NCBI RefSeq assembly: GCF_029891735.1 | Contig: NZ_JANQDH010000095.1 | Coordinates: forward strand, 1-41,791 | Direction of reading: 5' to 3' | DNA: 41,791 bases | From: Chrysosporum bergii ANA360D | GTDB lineage: Bacteria; Cyanobacteriota; Cyanobacteriia; Cyanobacteriales; Nostocaceae | In this document: piece after piece, positions 17,212-25,656 of the stretch | How positions within the stretch are numbered: the stretch's first letter is position 1 | How the letters are laid out: each line of letters begins with the position of its first letter | Position numbers and translations under genes: made by a program | Notes under the pieces: generated by a model | The model's database searches: none | What the model was told of the DNA's origin: nothing | Seen by the model: only the letters and a program-made list of their open reading frames with translations

Positions 17212-17585
17212 ATTTTCGATTTTTTTTGATAAAAATGGACAATTTAGCTAAAATTTCCTTATTAGATCATAAAAATATTGCTTTATGACTTGTATTATAT
17301 ACAAATGTAAATGATCGTCTTGTAACACAAGCATCCTGCTTGTTAGTGATGTACCTCACTAAGCGTGAAAACCGCTATAATATTTTTTATTAATCTTAGT
17401 TAATTATTCTCAGGCATTATGTCAGAGCAATTTTATGTAAACTACCCTAGTCAACTTACCCACAAGAACCAATTAAGAAGTCAATTGTTTCATAAAGATT
17501 GCACTAATCACCCCTAAACATTTATCTTTAGTATTATAAACTCCGGAAACCAAACTATATACTTGGAAAAAAGGAAAATAAAGCC
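17212..17585. other. Divergent spacer upstream of the TerY triad
   Basis: 374 bases between the response regulator and the VWA gene. It contains a MITE copy (17297-17379). The right part (17400-17585) must carry the triad promoter; AAGGAAAATAAAGCC before the TTG start gives the ribosome-binding site. A 32-codon frame at 17419-17517 exists but has no support as a gene. Confidence 0.5.
17297..17379 (+). repeat. MITE-like repeat, short subfamily, copy d
   Basis: Reads TATACAAATGTAAATGATCG, TCTTGTAACACAAGCATCCT, then CTCACTAAGCGTGAAAACCG and CTATA. It shares nearly all bases with the copies at 10931 and 39622. Confidence 0.8.
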
Positions 17586-18287
17586 TTGGCAGACAACATA
17601 AGAAAAAAAGTTATGTACGATACCCTAAAACTAGATGAAATAGTTGAATTTGCAGAAAATCCCGAACCACGTTGTCCCTGTGTGCTACTGCTCGACACAT
17701 CTGGGTCAATGCAAGGAGATCCAATAGAAGCCTTAAATCAAGGCTTGTTGAGTTTAAAGGATGAATTAGTTAAAAATTCCTTAGCAGCCAGAAGAGTTGA
17801 AGTTGCCATCATCACTTTTGATAGTAATGTTAATGTTGTCCAAGACTTTGTAACCGCCGATCAATTTAACCCGCCGATTTTGACAGCACAAGGGTTAACC
17901 AGCATGGGATCTGGAATTCACAAAGCATTAGACATGGTGCAAGAGCGTAAATCCTTGTATCGTGCCAATGGCATCGCCTACTATCGTCCTTGGGTATTCA
18001 TGATTACAGATGGAGAGCCACAGGGTGAATTAGATCATCTCATAGAGCAAGCAGCGCAACGGGTGCAAGGAGATGAAGCCAATAAAAGAGTTGCCTTCTT
18101 TACAGTCGGTGTAGAAAATGCTAACATGACCCGATTAAATCAATTAGCAGTCCGGACTCCCCTCAAACTCAAAGGACTAAACTTTATTGAGATGTTTGTT
18201 TGGTTGTCAGCTAGTATGTCAGCAGTTTCCCATTCCCAGGTAGATGAACAGGTAGCACTACCACCCATTGGCTGGGGGACTATTTAA
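17586..18287 (+). CDS. TerY-type von Willebrand A domain protein
   Basis: 233 residues that are almost entirely one VWA domain. The metal-ion-dependent adhesion site is intact: DTSGS (Asp37, Ser39, Ser41), the threonine loop GLTSMGSG (about 101-108), and MITDGEP. The family is TerY-like, a cytosolic VWA class found beside PP2C phosphatases and kinases. It starts with TTG at 17586, preceded by AAGGA; the ATG at 17613 is the alternative but has no ribosome-binding site. It is the first of three tightly spaced genes (32 bases to the next), and probably acts as the substrate or scaffold of the phosphatase/kinase pair. No export signal is seen. Confidence 0.85.
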   Translation: MADNIRKKVMYDTLKLDEIVEFAENPEPRCPCVLLLDTSGSMQGDPIEALNQGLLSLKDELVKNSLAARRVEVAIITFDSNVNVVQDFVTADQFNPPILTAQGLTSMGSGIHKALDMVQERKSLYRANGIAYYRPWVFMITDGEPQGELDHLIEQAAQRVQGDEANKRVAFFTVGVENANMTRLNQLAVRTPLKLKGLNFIEMFVWLSASMSAVSHSQVDEQVALPPIGWGTI

Positions 18288-18319
18288 TACTCACACACCT
18301 AGCCGCCTGGAACAAACCT

Positions 18320-19105
18320 ATGAACACAAACTTAAAACAAATATCTCATTGGCAAGTAGTCGCCGCATCTGTATGTGGTACCAGCCACATGAGAAATAAA
18401 CAATTATGTCAAGATGCTCACCACTGGCAGATATTGCCAGATAATGTGTTAGTCATTGCAGCCGCTGATGGTGCAGGTTCCGCCAGCCAAGGAAAAGTGG
18501 GAGCAATGGTCGCAGTGGAAACAGCAATAGAAACCCTTGCTCACCAACCAATTACAAGAGACTCCCTAGAAGAGGATGCAATAGTGCAATCACTATTAAA
18601 TGAGTCCTTGTTAGCAGCTAAAAAGGCGGTAGAGGATGAAGCTGTTGCTTGTGGTAAACAGACTCAAGATTTAGCAACCACTTTAATTACTGTGATTGCT
18701 ACACCAGATATGGTAGCAGTTGTACAAATTGGTGATGGGTTAGCAGTAGCCAAGGATCATATGGGTAATTTATTGGCTCTGACCACACCTGACCATGGCG
18801 AATACATCAACGAGACGACTTTTTTAACTTCGCCTCATGCCTTAGACACAGCACAAATGAGATTATGGCGTGAAACTATAGTCAACATCGCCGTTCTCAC
18901 CGACGGACTACAAATGCTGGCCTTAAACATGGTTGTTGGTGAACCTCACAAACCATTCTTTTTTCCTTTATTCGACTTTGTAGAGAAAGCCGAAAACAAA
19001 ACAGTGGCAAAAGAAGAGTTGGTGAGGTTTTTAGGTTCTGAGCGAATTACCCAACGGACTGATGATGATCTAACGCTCATTTTAGCAGGCTTGATTGAGT
19101 GCTGA
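18320..19105 (+). CDS. PP2C-family protein phosphatase
   Basis: 261 residues with the PPM/PP2C metal-binding aspartates. ADGAGSASQGKVGA follows strand 2 (Asp near residue 50), VVQIGDGLAVAKD is central, VLTDGLQ is at about 195, and RTDDDLTLIL ends the domain. These dephosphorylate Ser/Thr residues using Mn2+ or Mg2+. The start MNTNLKQISHWQVVAASVCG resembles the phosphatase of TerY-P triads, where a short W-x-V-x-A-x-S-x-x-G segment opens the domain. The gene is 32 bases after the VWA gene and 89 before the kinase. It should reverse the kinase's action on the VWA protein or another target. Confidence 0.87.
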   Translation: MNTNLKQISHWQVVAASVCGTSHMRNKQLCQDAHHWQILPDNVLVIAAADGAGSASQGKVGAMVAVETAIETLAHQPITRDSLEEDAIVQSLLNESLLAAKKAVEDEAVACGKQTQDLATTLITVIATPDMVAVVQIGDGLAVAKDHMGNLLALTTPDHGEYINETTFLTSPHALDTAQMRLWRETIVNIAVLTDGLQMLALNMVVGEPHKPFFFPLFDFVEKAENKTVAKEELVRFLGSERITQRTDDDLTLILAGLIEC

Positions 19106-19194
19106 ATTTGAGTGAGGAAATTACTTAAAATTTCCATCAGTTATCATGGTTTATAAGTATTTTAGATAACCCAATTCACCGTAATTTTATTATC

Positions 19195-21381
19195 ATGCAG
19201 GTCTTACGTTGCTTTCCCCAACAAGAAATTATTAACCTCAGCGTGAGTTTGGGGCGTGGCGGTGAAGCTTGTATCTATGCAGTACCCACTTGTGGTGATT
19301 TAGTAGCCAAGGTTTATCACAAGCCAACTGTATCTCACGCCCACAAACTCCAGGCCATGCTGACCAACCCTCCAGAAAACCCTACAGCTGGCTTGGGGCA
19401 TATTTCCATTGCTTGGCCGCAGGACTTGTTAAGATCAACAAATGGGGGTAATGAGGTTATCGGTTTTTTAATGCCCCGGATTCGGGGAATGCGCCCAATC
19501 ATTGACTTTTACAATCCTAAAACCCGTCGTGAACATTGTCCATTATTTAATTACCACTATCTACTCCGCACGGCTCGCAATTTAGCTGCTGCTTTTGCTG
19601 CTTTGCACAATAGTGGATATTGCGTTGGAGATGTGAATGAGTCAAATATTCTCGTCAGTGATGCAGCACTGGTGACTTTAGTAGATACTGACTCTTTCCA
19701 AGTGTATGATCCTGGTGACAATGTGGTTTATCGTTGTTCAGTGGGTAAACCAGAATTTACTCCCCCAGAACTACAAAATAAAACTTTTGCTGAACACGAT
19801 CGCACAATCACCCATGATTTATTCGGGTTGGGGGTGTTGATTTTTCAGTTGTTAATGGAAGGTACTCACCCATTTTCGGGAATTTTCCAGGGTATTTCTG
19901 ATCCACCACCTTATGAAGCCCGAATCGCTGCGGGACATTTCACCTACAGCCAAAAGCGCCGAGTCCCTTATCGCCCTACCCCCATTGCACCCGCTTGGGA
20001 GATGCTTCATCCCCAGTTACAAGAATTGTTTTTACGTTGTTTTGAAGATGGTCATGATCAACCACAGCAACGCCCCAGCACCCAAACTTGGTTATCAGTT
20101 TTAACTGAAGCCGAAGATAGCTTAATTACTTGTACTGCTAATCCCCAGCATCGCTACAATAACCATTTAGATAGTTGTCCTTGGTGTGAACGTACTTTGC
20201 GCTTGGGTGGACGTGATCCCTTTCCATCGCCGAGAGCAGTAGAAAATCGCGAACATCTGCGCCCGCGAATTGTACCGAAAAGGCATTACCCCCAGCGTCC
20301 ACGTTATCCACAACCAGTCAGGCCGCAGTACCAAGTTAATTATTGGCAGACAGTAGCCATTCCTACTTATTATCCTTATCAAAATCAAAGTCAAAAAAAG
20401 TTCAAGTTTTATCCTGTGATCTTGTTTTTATTAGGTTTTGGTTTGTTGGGGTATTTGGATGTAGCGATTAAATTGACTCGTCCATACATTTCTCATAATG
20501 CTTACACTCAACAAACGTTGATGGCTCCCGACAAACCACAGGAAAATACTTTAACTTTTGTAGATCACTATAAACAAGGTCATCTTGCTTACCAAAACCA
20601 GGATTATCAGCAAGCAGTAGAAAAATTTAGCCAAGCCATTAAAACAGAACCTACCAGTGCCAAAACTTATATTGACCGAGGTAACGCCCGCTATAACTTG
20701 AAAGATTATGAAGGCGCTGTGGAAGACTATAACCAAGCTTTGCAGATCAAACCTGAAGAAGTGAAAGCTTATGTCAACCGAGGCAATGCTCATTATATGC
20801 TAGCTGAATATAGCCCTGACCCTGATCGGGAATATAATTTAGCCATGGCTGATTTTAATCAAGCTCTTTTACTCAACAATCAGGAAACTGAAGCTTATAT
20901 TAGAAGAGGTATTGTCCGTTCTCAAATGGCTAGATATAGCGCTAAATCTCTGCAAGATTATCAACAAGCAATTACTGATTTTACCCAGGCAATTAGACTT
21001 AATGCCTCCAAAGCTGAAGCTTATTTTCAGCGTGGTGAAGTCCGCTACAAAATGGCACAATTTACCAGTAACTTTATTCCCGAATATCAACAGGTAATCG
21101 CGGATTTTAACCAAGCACTGAAAATAAATAGCAAATTGGCACAAGTTTATCTCAAGCGGGGGATAATCCGCTATGAAATGACACAATATATTGGTAAAGA
21201 CTTTGATCCCAATTATCTCCAGTCCATTGAAGACTTACGAACAGCCGCCCAACTTTCCTTAGAACAAGAGGATACAGAAAGCTACCAACAAGCACTAAGC
21301 AGTATCTGTGTGATAGTAGAAAGTGAATGTACTACTCTATTACAAAGTTCTACTATGTGGCAATATACAGGTATTAATTAG
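19195..21381 (+). CDS. TerY-triad protein kinase with zinc motif, membrane span and TPRs
   Basis: 728 residues in four parts. (1) Kinase domain, about 12-305: glycine loop LGRGGEACIY (19-28), Lys39, catalytic loop GDVNESNIL with Asp146 and Asn151, DTD (164-166) in place of DFG, and PEFTPPEL. (2) A Cys313...His319...Cys328-x2-Cys331 cluster (CTANPQHRY, CPWC), probably a zinc ribbon. (3) A hydrophobic span at about 404-426 (FYPVILFLLGFGLLGYLDVA). (4) From about 455 on, five or more TPR units (AYVNRGNAHY, YQQAITDFTQAIRL). The first three parts match the kinase of TerY-P triads. The TPR extension would lie on the far side of the membrane and could sense or bind partners. The HRD motif is replaced by VGD, as in this kinase class. 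Confidence 0.85.
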   Translation: MQVLRCFPQQEIINLSVSLGRGGEACIYAVPTCGDLVAKVYHKPTVSHAHKLQAMLTNPPENPTAGLGHISIAWPQDLLRSTNGGNEVIGFLMPRIRGMRPIIDFYNPKTRREHCPLFNYHYLLRTARNLAAAFAALHNSGYCVGDVNESNILVSDAALVTLVDTDSFQVYDPGDNVVYRCSVGKPEFTPPELQNKTFAEHDRTITHDLFGLGVLIFQLLMEGTHPFSGIFQGISDPPPYEARIAAGHFTYSQKRRVPYRPTPIAPAWEMLHPQLQELFLRCFEDGHDQPQQRPSTQTWLSVLTEAEDSLITCTANPQHRYNNHLDSCPWCERTLRLGGRDPFPSPRAVENREHLRPRIVPKRHYPQRPRYPQPVRPQYQVNYWQTVAIPTYYPYQNQSQKKFKFYPVILFLLGFGLLGYLDVAIKLTRPYISHNAYTQQTLMAPDKPQENTLTFVDHYKQGHLAYQNQDYQQAVEKFSQAIKTEPTSAKTYIDRGNARYNLKDYEGAVEDYNQALQIKPEEVKAYVNRGNAHYMLAEYSPDPDREYNLAMADFNQALLLNNQETEAYIRRGIVRSQMARYSAKSLQDYQQAITDFTQAIRLNASKAEAYFQRGEVRYKMAQFTSNFIPEYQQVIADFNQALKINSKLAQVYLKRGIIRYEMTQYIGKDFDPNYLQSIEDLRTAAQLSLEQEDTESYQQALSSICVIVESECTTLLQSSTMWQYTGIN

Positions 21382-21409
21382 GCTTTAATTAGGCTTTGCT
21401 GAACAAAGT

Positions 21410-21581
21410 TATAGCATTTCTTAAACACGTGATATACAAGTGTAAATGACCGTCTTGTAGCGCGAGCATACCTCGACTAAACTTCGACTAAACTTCGACT
21501 ACGCTCAGTACAAGTCCTACTCCGGCTCTAATACATCTGCTTCCCCTAAGAATGTAACTCACTTAGGCACAGTTCGCTATA
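21410..21581 (+). repeat. MITE-like dispersed repeat, longest copy (e)
   Basis: Runs from TATAGCATTTCTTAAACACG to GGCACAGTTCGCTATA, with terminal TATAGC/GCTATA inverted ends. The centre holds a tandem tract of TTCGACTAAAC units (about 21470-21500), absent from the short copies. It lies between the TerY triad and the HEP island. Confidence 0.8.
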
Positions 21582-21832
21582 AACATATAAACATACTCTT
21601 ATCATTTTGGCTTAGGGATAGTTGTTAATTGAAAATAATTATAACATTCATATATATTTTATATATAAATAAAAATCATTTACAACCTCTTTATCAATTT
21701 GTCCAAAATAATAGCTATATTTAGTAGGCAAAGGACAATATTACCCAGGCAAGTTTCCCGCATACGTGCATCCTCTTCATCTCCAAAAATTTAAATAATA
21801 ATTTCTCTGCAAATCTTCAAAAAGGTAATTCT
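21582..21832. other. AT-rich leader region of the HEP island
   Basis: 251 AT-rich bases before rfbF. The first half has runs such as TATATATTTTATATATAAAT with weak-promoter potential. AAAAAGGTAATTCT just before the rfbF ATG is the ribosome-binding site. I looked for a canonical NtcA site (GTA-N8-TAC) and did not find one by eye. Confidence 0.45.
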
Positions 21833-22606
21833 ATGAAAGCAGTAATTCTGGCAGGAGGACTTGGTACACGCCTCAGTGAAGAAACTAGTATCAGACCAAA
21901 GCCCATGGTAGAAATTGGTGGTAAACCAATTCTTTGGCATATCATGAAGACTTACTCTACCCACGGCATTAATGATTTTATTATTTGTTGTGGATATAAA
22001 GGTTACATCATTAAAGAGTATTTTGCTAATTACTTTTTACATATGTCAGATGTTACCTTTGATATGCGATTTAACCAAATGAATGTGCATTCTGGTTATG
22101 CAGAACCCTGGCGTGTCACCTTAGTTAATACGGGGGATAATACAATGACGGGTGGACGCTTAAAGCGCGTCAGCGAGCATCTTGGCAATAGCACATTTTG
22201 CTTTACCTATGGCGATGGTGTAAGTAACATCAATATTACAGAATTAATTAAGTTCCATCAAGAACAAAAATCCTTAGCCACACTCAGTGCAGTTCAACCA
22301 GCAGGGCGTTTTGGTGCAATTTCTTTAGGACAGGAGCAAACTAAAATCACCAGTTTTCGAGAAAAACCTGAAGGTGATGGCGCATGGGTTAATGGCGGTT
22401 TCTTTGTTTTAGAGTCGGAAGTCATTAACTTGATTGCTGATGACGCTACAGTTTGGGAAAAAGAACCGTTAGAAAAACTAGCAGAGATGAATCAGCTATC
22501 TGCTTTTAAACATAGTGGCTTTTGGCAGCCAATGGATACTTTACGCGATAAAAACTACCTAGAAGAACTTTGGAAGAGTGGTCAGGCTCCTTGGAAAGTG
22601 TGGTAA
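21833..22606 (+). CDS. rfbF: Glucose-1-phosphate cytidylyltransferase
   Basis: 257 residues. The enzyme joins CTP and glucose-1-phosphate to give CDP-glucose. The start MKAVILAGGLGTRLSEETSI, followed by RPKPMVEIGGKPILWHIMK, is the nucleotidyltransferase signature. FTYGDGVSNI has the catalytic Asp, and the C-terminal WQPMDTLRDKNYLEELWKSG is typical of RfbF. Length is normal. It opens the HEP island and is followed directly by the dehydratase that uses its product. Confidence 0.93.
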   Translation: MKAVILAGGLGTRLSEETSIRPKPMVEIGGKPILWHIMKTYSTHGINDFIICCGYKGYIIKEYFANYFLHMSDVTFDMRFNQMNVHSGYAEPWRVTLVNTGDNTMTGGRLKRVSEHLGNSTFCFTYGDGVSNINITELIKFHQEQKSLATLSAVQPAGRFGAISLGQEQTKITSFREKPEGDGAWVNGGFFVLESEVINLIADDATVWEKEPLEKLAEMNQLSAFKHSGFWQPMDTLRDKNYLEELWKSGQAPWKVW

Positions 22607-22624
22607 TTGGTAATTCTTAATTGA
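22604..22624. repeat. Heptamer tandem repeat at the rfbF stop codon
   Basis: TAATTGG TAATTCT TAATTGA: three seven-base units whose first TAA is the rfbF stop codon. Confidence 0.55.
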
Positions 22625-22647
22625 CGAGAGTGTGGGGAAATCTTTTC

Positions 22648-23754
22648 ATGAAATCAAACTTTTGGGACAGGAAAAAAGTTTTTGTCACCGGACATACAGG
22701 CTTTAAAGGTAGTTGGTTATGTTTGTGGTTACAAATGTTAGGGGCTGATGTGTGTGGTTACGCTTTAAGTCCCGGAACAAGTGTTAATCTGTTTGAGTTA
22801 GCTCATGTTGCTGATGGAATGACATCTGTTTTAGGAGATATCAGAGATTTGAATTTTCTCCAACAAGTCATGCAATCCTACCAGCCAGATATTGTTATCC
22901 ATATGGCTGCTCAGGCCTTGGTACGGGAATCTTATTACAACCCAGTAGATACCTATGCTGTGAATGTGATGGGAACGGTTAACTTATTAGAAGCAGTCCG
23001 AAATGTACCCAGCGTCCGAGCAGTGGTTTCTGTTACCTCTGATAAGTGCTATGAAAATCGTGAGTGGGTGTGGGGCTACCGGGAAACCGATCCTATGGGG
23101 GGATATGACCCTTACAGCAGCAGTAAGGGATGTGCTGAATTAGTGACTACAGCTTATCGTCAATCATTTTTTAATTCTGATGATTACCGGGAACATGGGG
23201 TGGCCATAGCCAGTGTGAGAGCGGGAAATGTGATTGGCGGAGGAGATTGGGCTAAAGACAGACTGGTTCCTGATATTCTCAATGCTTGGCTTTCTGGTAA
23301 GGAAGTTGTGATTAGAAATCCCCAAGCGGTGCGCCCTTGGCAGTATGTTCTTGAACCTCTCAATGGTTATTTAATGCTGGCTGAAAAATTAGTTACTCAA
23401 GGTTCACTTTATGCTGGTGGTTGGAATTTCGGACCCAATGAGTCGGGAGTAAAAACCGTGGCTTGGGTAGTTGAACAACTTCAAAAGTTCTGGGGTGAGG
23501 ATGCAGGCTGGATTCAAGATGGTGGGATTCAACCCCATGAAGCTAGTTTATTAACTTTGGATTGTTCTAAAGCCCGAAATTACATTAATTGGCAACCACA
23601 ATTAGATTTAGCAACAGCTTTAGCCTGGATTGTGGATTGGACTAAAGCCTGGGAACAAGGCTGTGATATGCAGCAAAAAACTATTGATCAAATTCAGCAG
23701 TTTATGCAGCTAGCACATTCTCAGCAGCGAGAAATTTCTTTATTGCCAGTTTAA
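22648..23754 (+). CDS. rfbG: CDP-glucose 4,6-dehydratase
   Basis: 368 residues of the extended short-chain dehydrogenase class. The NAD-binding glycine motif is VFVTGHTGFKGSWLCLWLQ. VTSDKCYENREW and the YDPYSSSKGCAELV Tyr-x3-Lys pair supply the catalytic residues. It converts CDP-glucose to CDP-4-dehydro-6-deoxyglucose. The frame extends upstream to a TTG at 22621, but the ATG at 22648 has GGGGA before it and gives the normal N terminus, so it is preferred. No rfbH-type 3-dehydrase follows, so a 3,6-dideoxy sugar is not the evident product. Confidence 0.93.
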   Translation: MKSNFWDRKKVFVTGHTGFKGSWLCLWLQMLGADVCGYALSPGTSVNLFELAHVADGMTSVLGDIRDLNFLQQVMQSYQPDIVIHMAAQALVRESYYNPVDTYAVNVMGTVNLLEAVRNVPSVRAVVSVTSDKCYENREWVWGYRETDPMGGYDPYSSSKGCAELVTTAYRQSFFNSDDYREHGVAIASVRAGNVIGGGDWAKDRLVPDILNAWLSGKEVVIRNPQAVRPWQYVLEPLNGYLMLAEKLVTQGSLYAGGWNFGPNESGVKTVAWVVEQLQKFWGEDAGWIQDGGIQPHEASLLTLDCSKARNYINWQPQLDLATALAWIVDWTKAWEQGCDMQQKTIDQIQQFMQLAHSQQREISLLPV

Positions 23755-23785
23755 TCTCTATTCAACTCACCAATTAAAGTTTACC

Positions 23786-24784
23786 ATGTCTAAATTACTC
23801 ACAATTGCCATTCCCACTTATAATCGCGCCGATTCACTTGATAAACAGTTAGCATGGCTAGCTCAGTCTATTAGAGGTTGCGAATCTGAATGTGAAATTT
23901 TTGTTTCTGATAATTGTTCCAATGATCATACTCAGTCAGTGATCAAGAAATGGCAAAATCAACTCAAGAATATTAATTTCAAATCTACAAAGAACTCTGA
24001 GAATATCGGCTTAATCAGGAATATTCTTTGTTGCCTAAGCTCTGCCGAGACAAAATACGTTTGGACTATCGGAGATGATGATAATATTGACGATGGATCT
24101 ATTGCCTATGTAGTAAATAAACTAAAAAGTCATGATGACTTATCATTATTATTTCTTAATTTCTCTGGTCGCAATCAACTGACGAACCAACCAGTTCATC
24201 CGCCCACAATAGTTGGTAATCGTTGGTTTGATGCTGATTGCGAAAATGGTGATAGAGATGGTAAGGCTATATTTGAACATTGCTTTGCTAAAAGTATCGG
24301 TGCAGTTAGTTTCCTAAGTGCTTCAATATATCGCACCGACTTAATAAAACGCGCTTTAGTAATTTGGCCTGACACTCATAATAATTGGTTATCTTTAGCC
24401 TATTTAGCGGGCTATTGTGCTGCCAATGGTCAAGTTATCGTCACCAAAGATACTTATATAGAATGTATCATTGGTGTGAGTTATTGGCAAAAAGAAGCTG
24501 ACTCTGCCTTGTTAATGCAGTACAAACATATACCTGAAGTTATTTTCAAATTAGGAGAAAATGGATACTCTAAAGAATTTTGCCGTCGCATGATATCACA
24601 AAACTTAAAGGAAGTCAGTTGGAAAGTATTTTTGGGGGGATTACGAAGATGGCCTGTACGTTCGTTGAAAATTTTAGTTTGCTTTTTTGCTTCTGTATGT
24701 ATCTCTGGGTTTGAAATTGGCTTAATTAATAAATTAAAACTTGGAGATTTTGTGAACTTTGAAAAAAATTATGTAAACTTTTAG
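23786..24784 (+). CDS. Glycosyltransferase family 2
   Basis: 332 residues with a GT-A fold start (LLTIAIPTYNRADSLDKQLA), the FVSDNCSNDHT segment, and a WTIGDDDNIDDGSI acidic motif that binds the metal-nucleotide sugar. A hydrophobic stretch at about 290-312 (ILVCFFASVCISGFEIGLI) suggests membrane association. Sugar donor and acceptor are not deducible; it probably adds one residue to the heterocyst polysaccharide repeat unit. It is separated by two bases from the next gene, so the two are co-translated. Confidence 0.88.
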   Translation: MSKLLTIAIPTYNRADSLDKQLAWLAQSIRGCESECEIFVSDNCSNDHTQSVIKKWQNQLKNINFKSTKNSENIGLIRNILCCLSSAETKYVWTIGDDDNIDDGSIAYVVNKLKSHDDLSLLFLNFSGRNQLTNQPVHPPTIVGNRWFDADCENGDRDGKAIFEHCFAKSIGAVSFLSASIYRTDLIKRALVIWPDTHNNWLSLAYLAGYCAANGQVIVTKDTYIECIIGVSYWQKEADSALLMQYKHIPEVIFKLGENGYSKEFCRRMISQNLKEVSWKVFLGGLRRWPVRSLKILVCFFASVCISGFEIGLINKLKLGDFVNFEKNYVNF

Positions 24785-24786
24785 GA

Positions 24787-25650
24787 ATGGCAGAAATGAT
24801 CCAGAAGATTAAACAAAATTTATCGGCTGTTACATCTGAATGTAATTATCAAATCTCATTGCTCAAACATTCTAGAAAATTGCCACAATTATCAGTGGGG
24901 GATGGTCGAATTGTTAATATTTTGAAGAAAGAGGGTGTTTGTATCACAACACTGACTGATTTGGGATTACCTAATACTGAAAAATTATTGCAAGCTGCTG
25001 AAGGTCTTTTACCTGAAATGGAAAAGGTAAATCATGTCCATTCAAATCATAAATTACCACAAATTTATACAGTTACGCATTTGCCTGATTTTTATACATG
25101 GGGAGGAAGTAAAAGACTGTTGAACATTATTGAAAACTACATTGGACTTCCGATTATTTTCCATGGTGTTCATTTACGTAAGGATTTTTGTAATCAAGAT
25201 TATTTTGGCACATTACTATGGCACAAAGATTCGGAAGATCGGCGGATGATTAAAGTTATCATTTACTTGCGTGATGTTGAGGAAAAGCATGGACCATTTC
25301 AATATATTCCACTTTCTCTAACTTGTTTACCTAATTTAAATAACTATCATCTTAACCGTAAGCTGCGACAATCTGGTTATTTAGGTATCAATGATCAACA
25401 AGTAGCAAAAATTGTTTCTAAGTCTGCTTGGAAATCTTGTATCGGTTCAGCGGGTACAGTGATTATTGCTGATACCAGAGCTATTTTACATCATGGAACC
25501 ATCCGCGCTGAAGATCGGTCGGCATTGTTTTTTGTTTACACTGCTAACCCTCCAAAAAGACCTGAACTTTGCACGCAATATTGGGATGATACCTTTACTA
25601 TTCCAACATTGAATAAAGACGAACACACCTCATTAACATTTATACCGTAA
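24787..25650 (+). CDS. Probable Fe(II)/2-oxoglutarate oxygenase (PhyH-like)
   Basis: 287 residues that look like the phytanoyl-CoA dioxygenase group. LLWHKDSEDRRMIKVIIYLR has the His146-x-Asp148 pair. HGPFQYIP follows as the usual turn. GTVIIADTRAILHHGTIR supplies the distal His (235 or 236) and a 2-oxoglutarate-binding Arg (240 or 244). Together these form a 2-His-1-carboxylate iron site. The N-terminal 35 residues are helical and not part of the fold. Its place between a glycosyltransferase and a sugar epimerase suggests it oxidises a sugar nucleotide, a lipid-linked glycan or an envelope component. The substrate is unknown and the assignment is by motif only. Confidence 0.7.
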   Translation: MAEMIQKIKQNLSAVTSECNYQISLLKHSRKLPQLSVGDGRIVNILKKEGVCITTLTDLGLPNTEKLLQAAEGLLPEMEKVNHVHSNHKLPQIYTVTHLPDFYTWGGSKRLLNIIENYIGLPIIFHGVHLRKDFCNQDYFGTLLWHKDSEDRRMIKVIIYLRDVEEKHGPFQYIPLSLTCLPNLNNYHLNRKLRQSGYLGINDQQVAKIVSKSAWKSCIGSAGTVIIADTRAILHHGTIRAEDRSALFFVYTANPPKRPELCTQYWDDTFTIPTLNKDEHTSLTFIP

Positions 25651-25656
25651 CTAGCA

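Noticed and set aside
17419-17517. A 32-codon plus-strand frame in the spacer upstream of the TerY triad
   Set aside because: Weak ribosome-binding site, no recognisable motif, and short enough to be chance in an AT-rich spacer.
21582-21832. An NtcA box upstream of the HEP island
   Set aside because: No GTA-N8-TAC match was found by eye with a correctly spaced -10 box; near-matches in AT-rich DNA are not convincing.
22621-22647. The upstream TTG as start of rfbG
   Set aside because: It would add nine residues without homology; ATG 22648 has a GGGGA ribosome-binding site and the usual N terminus.
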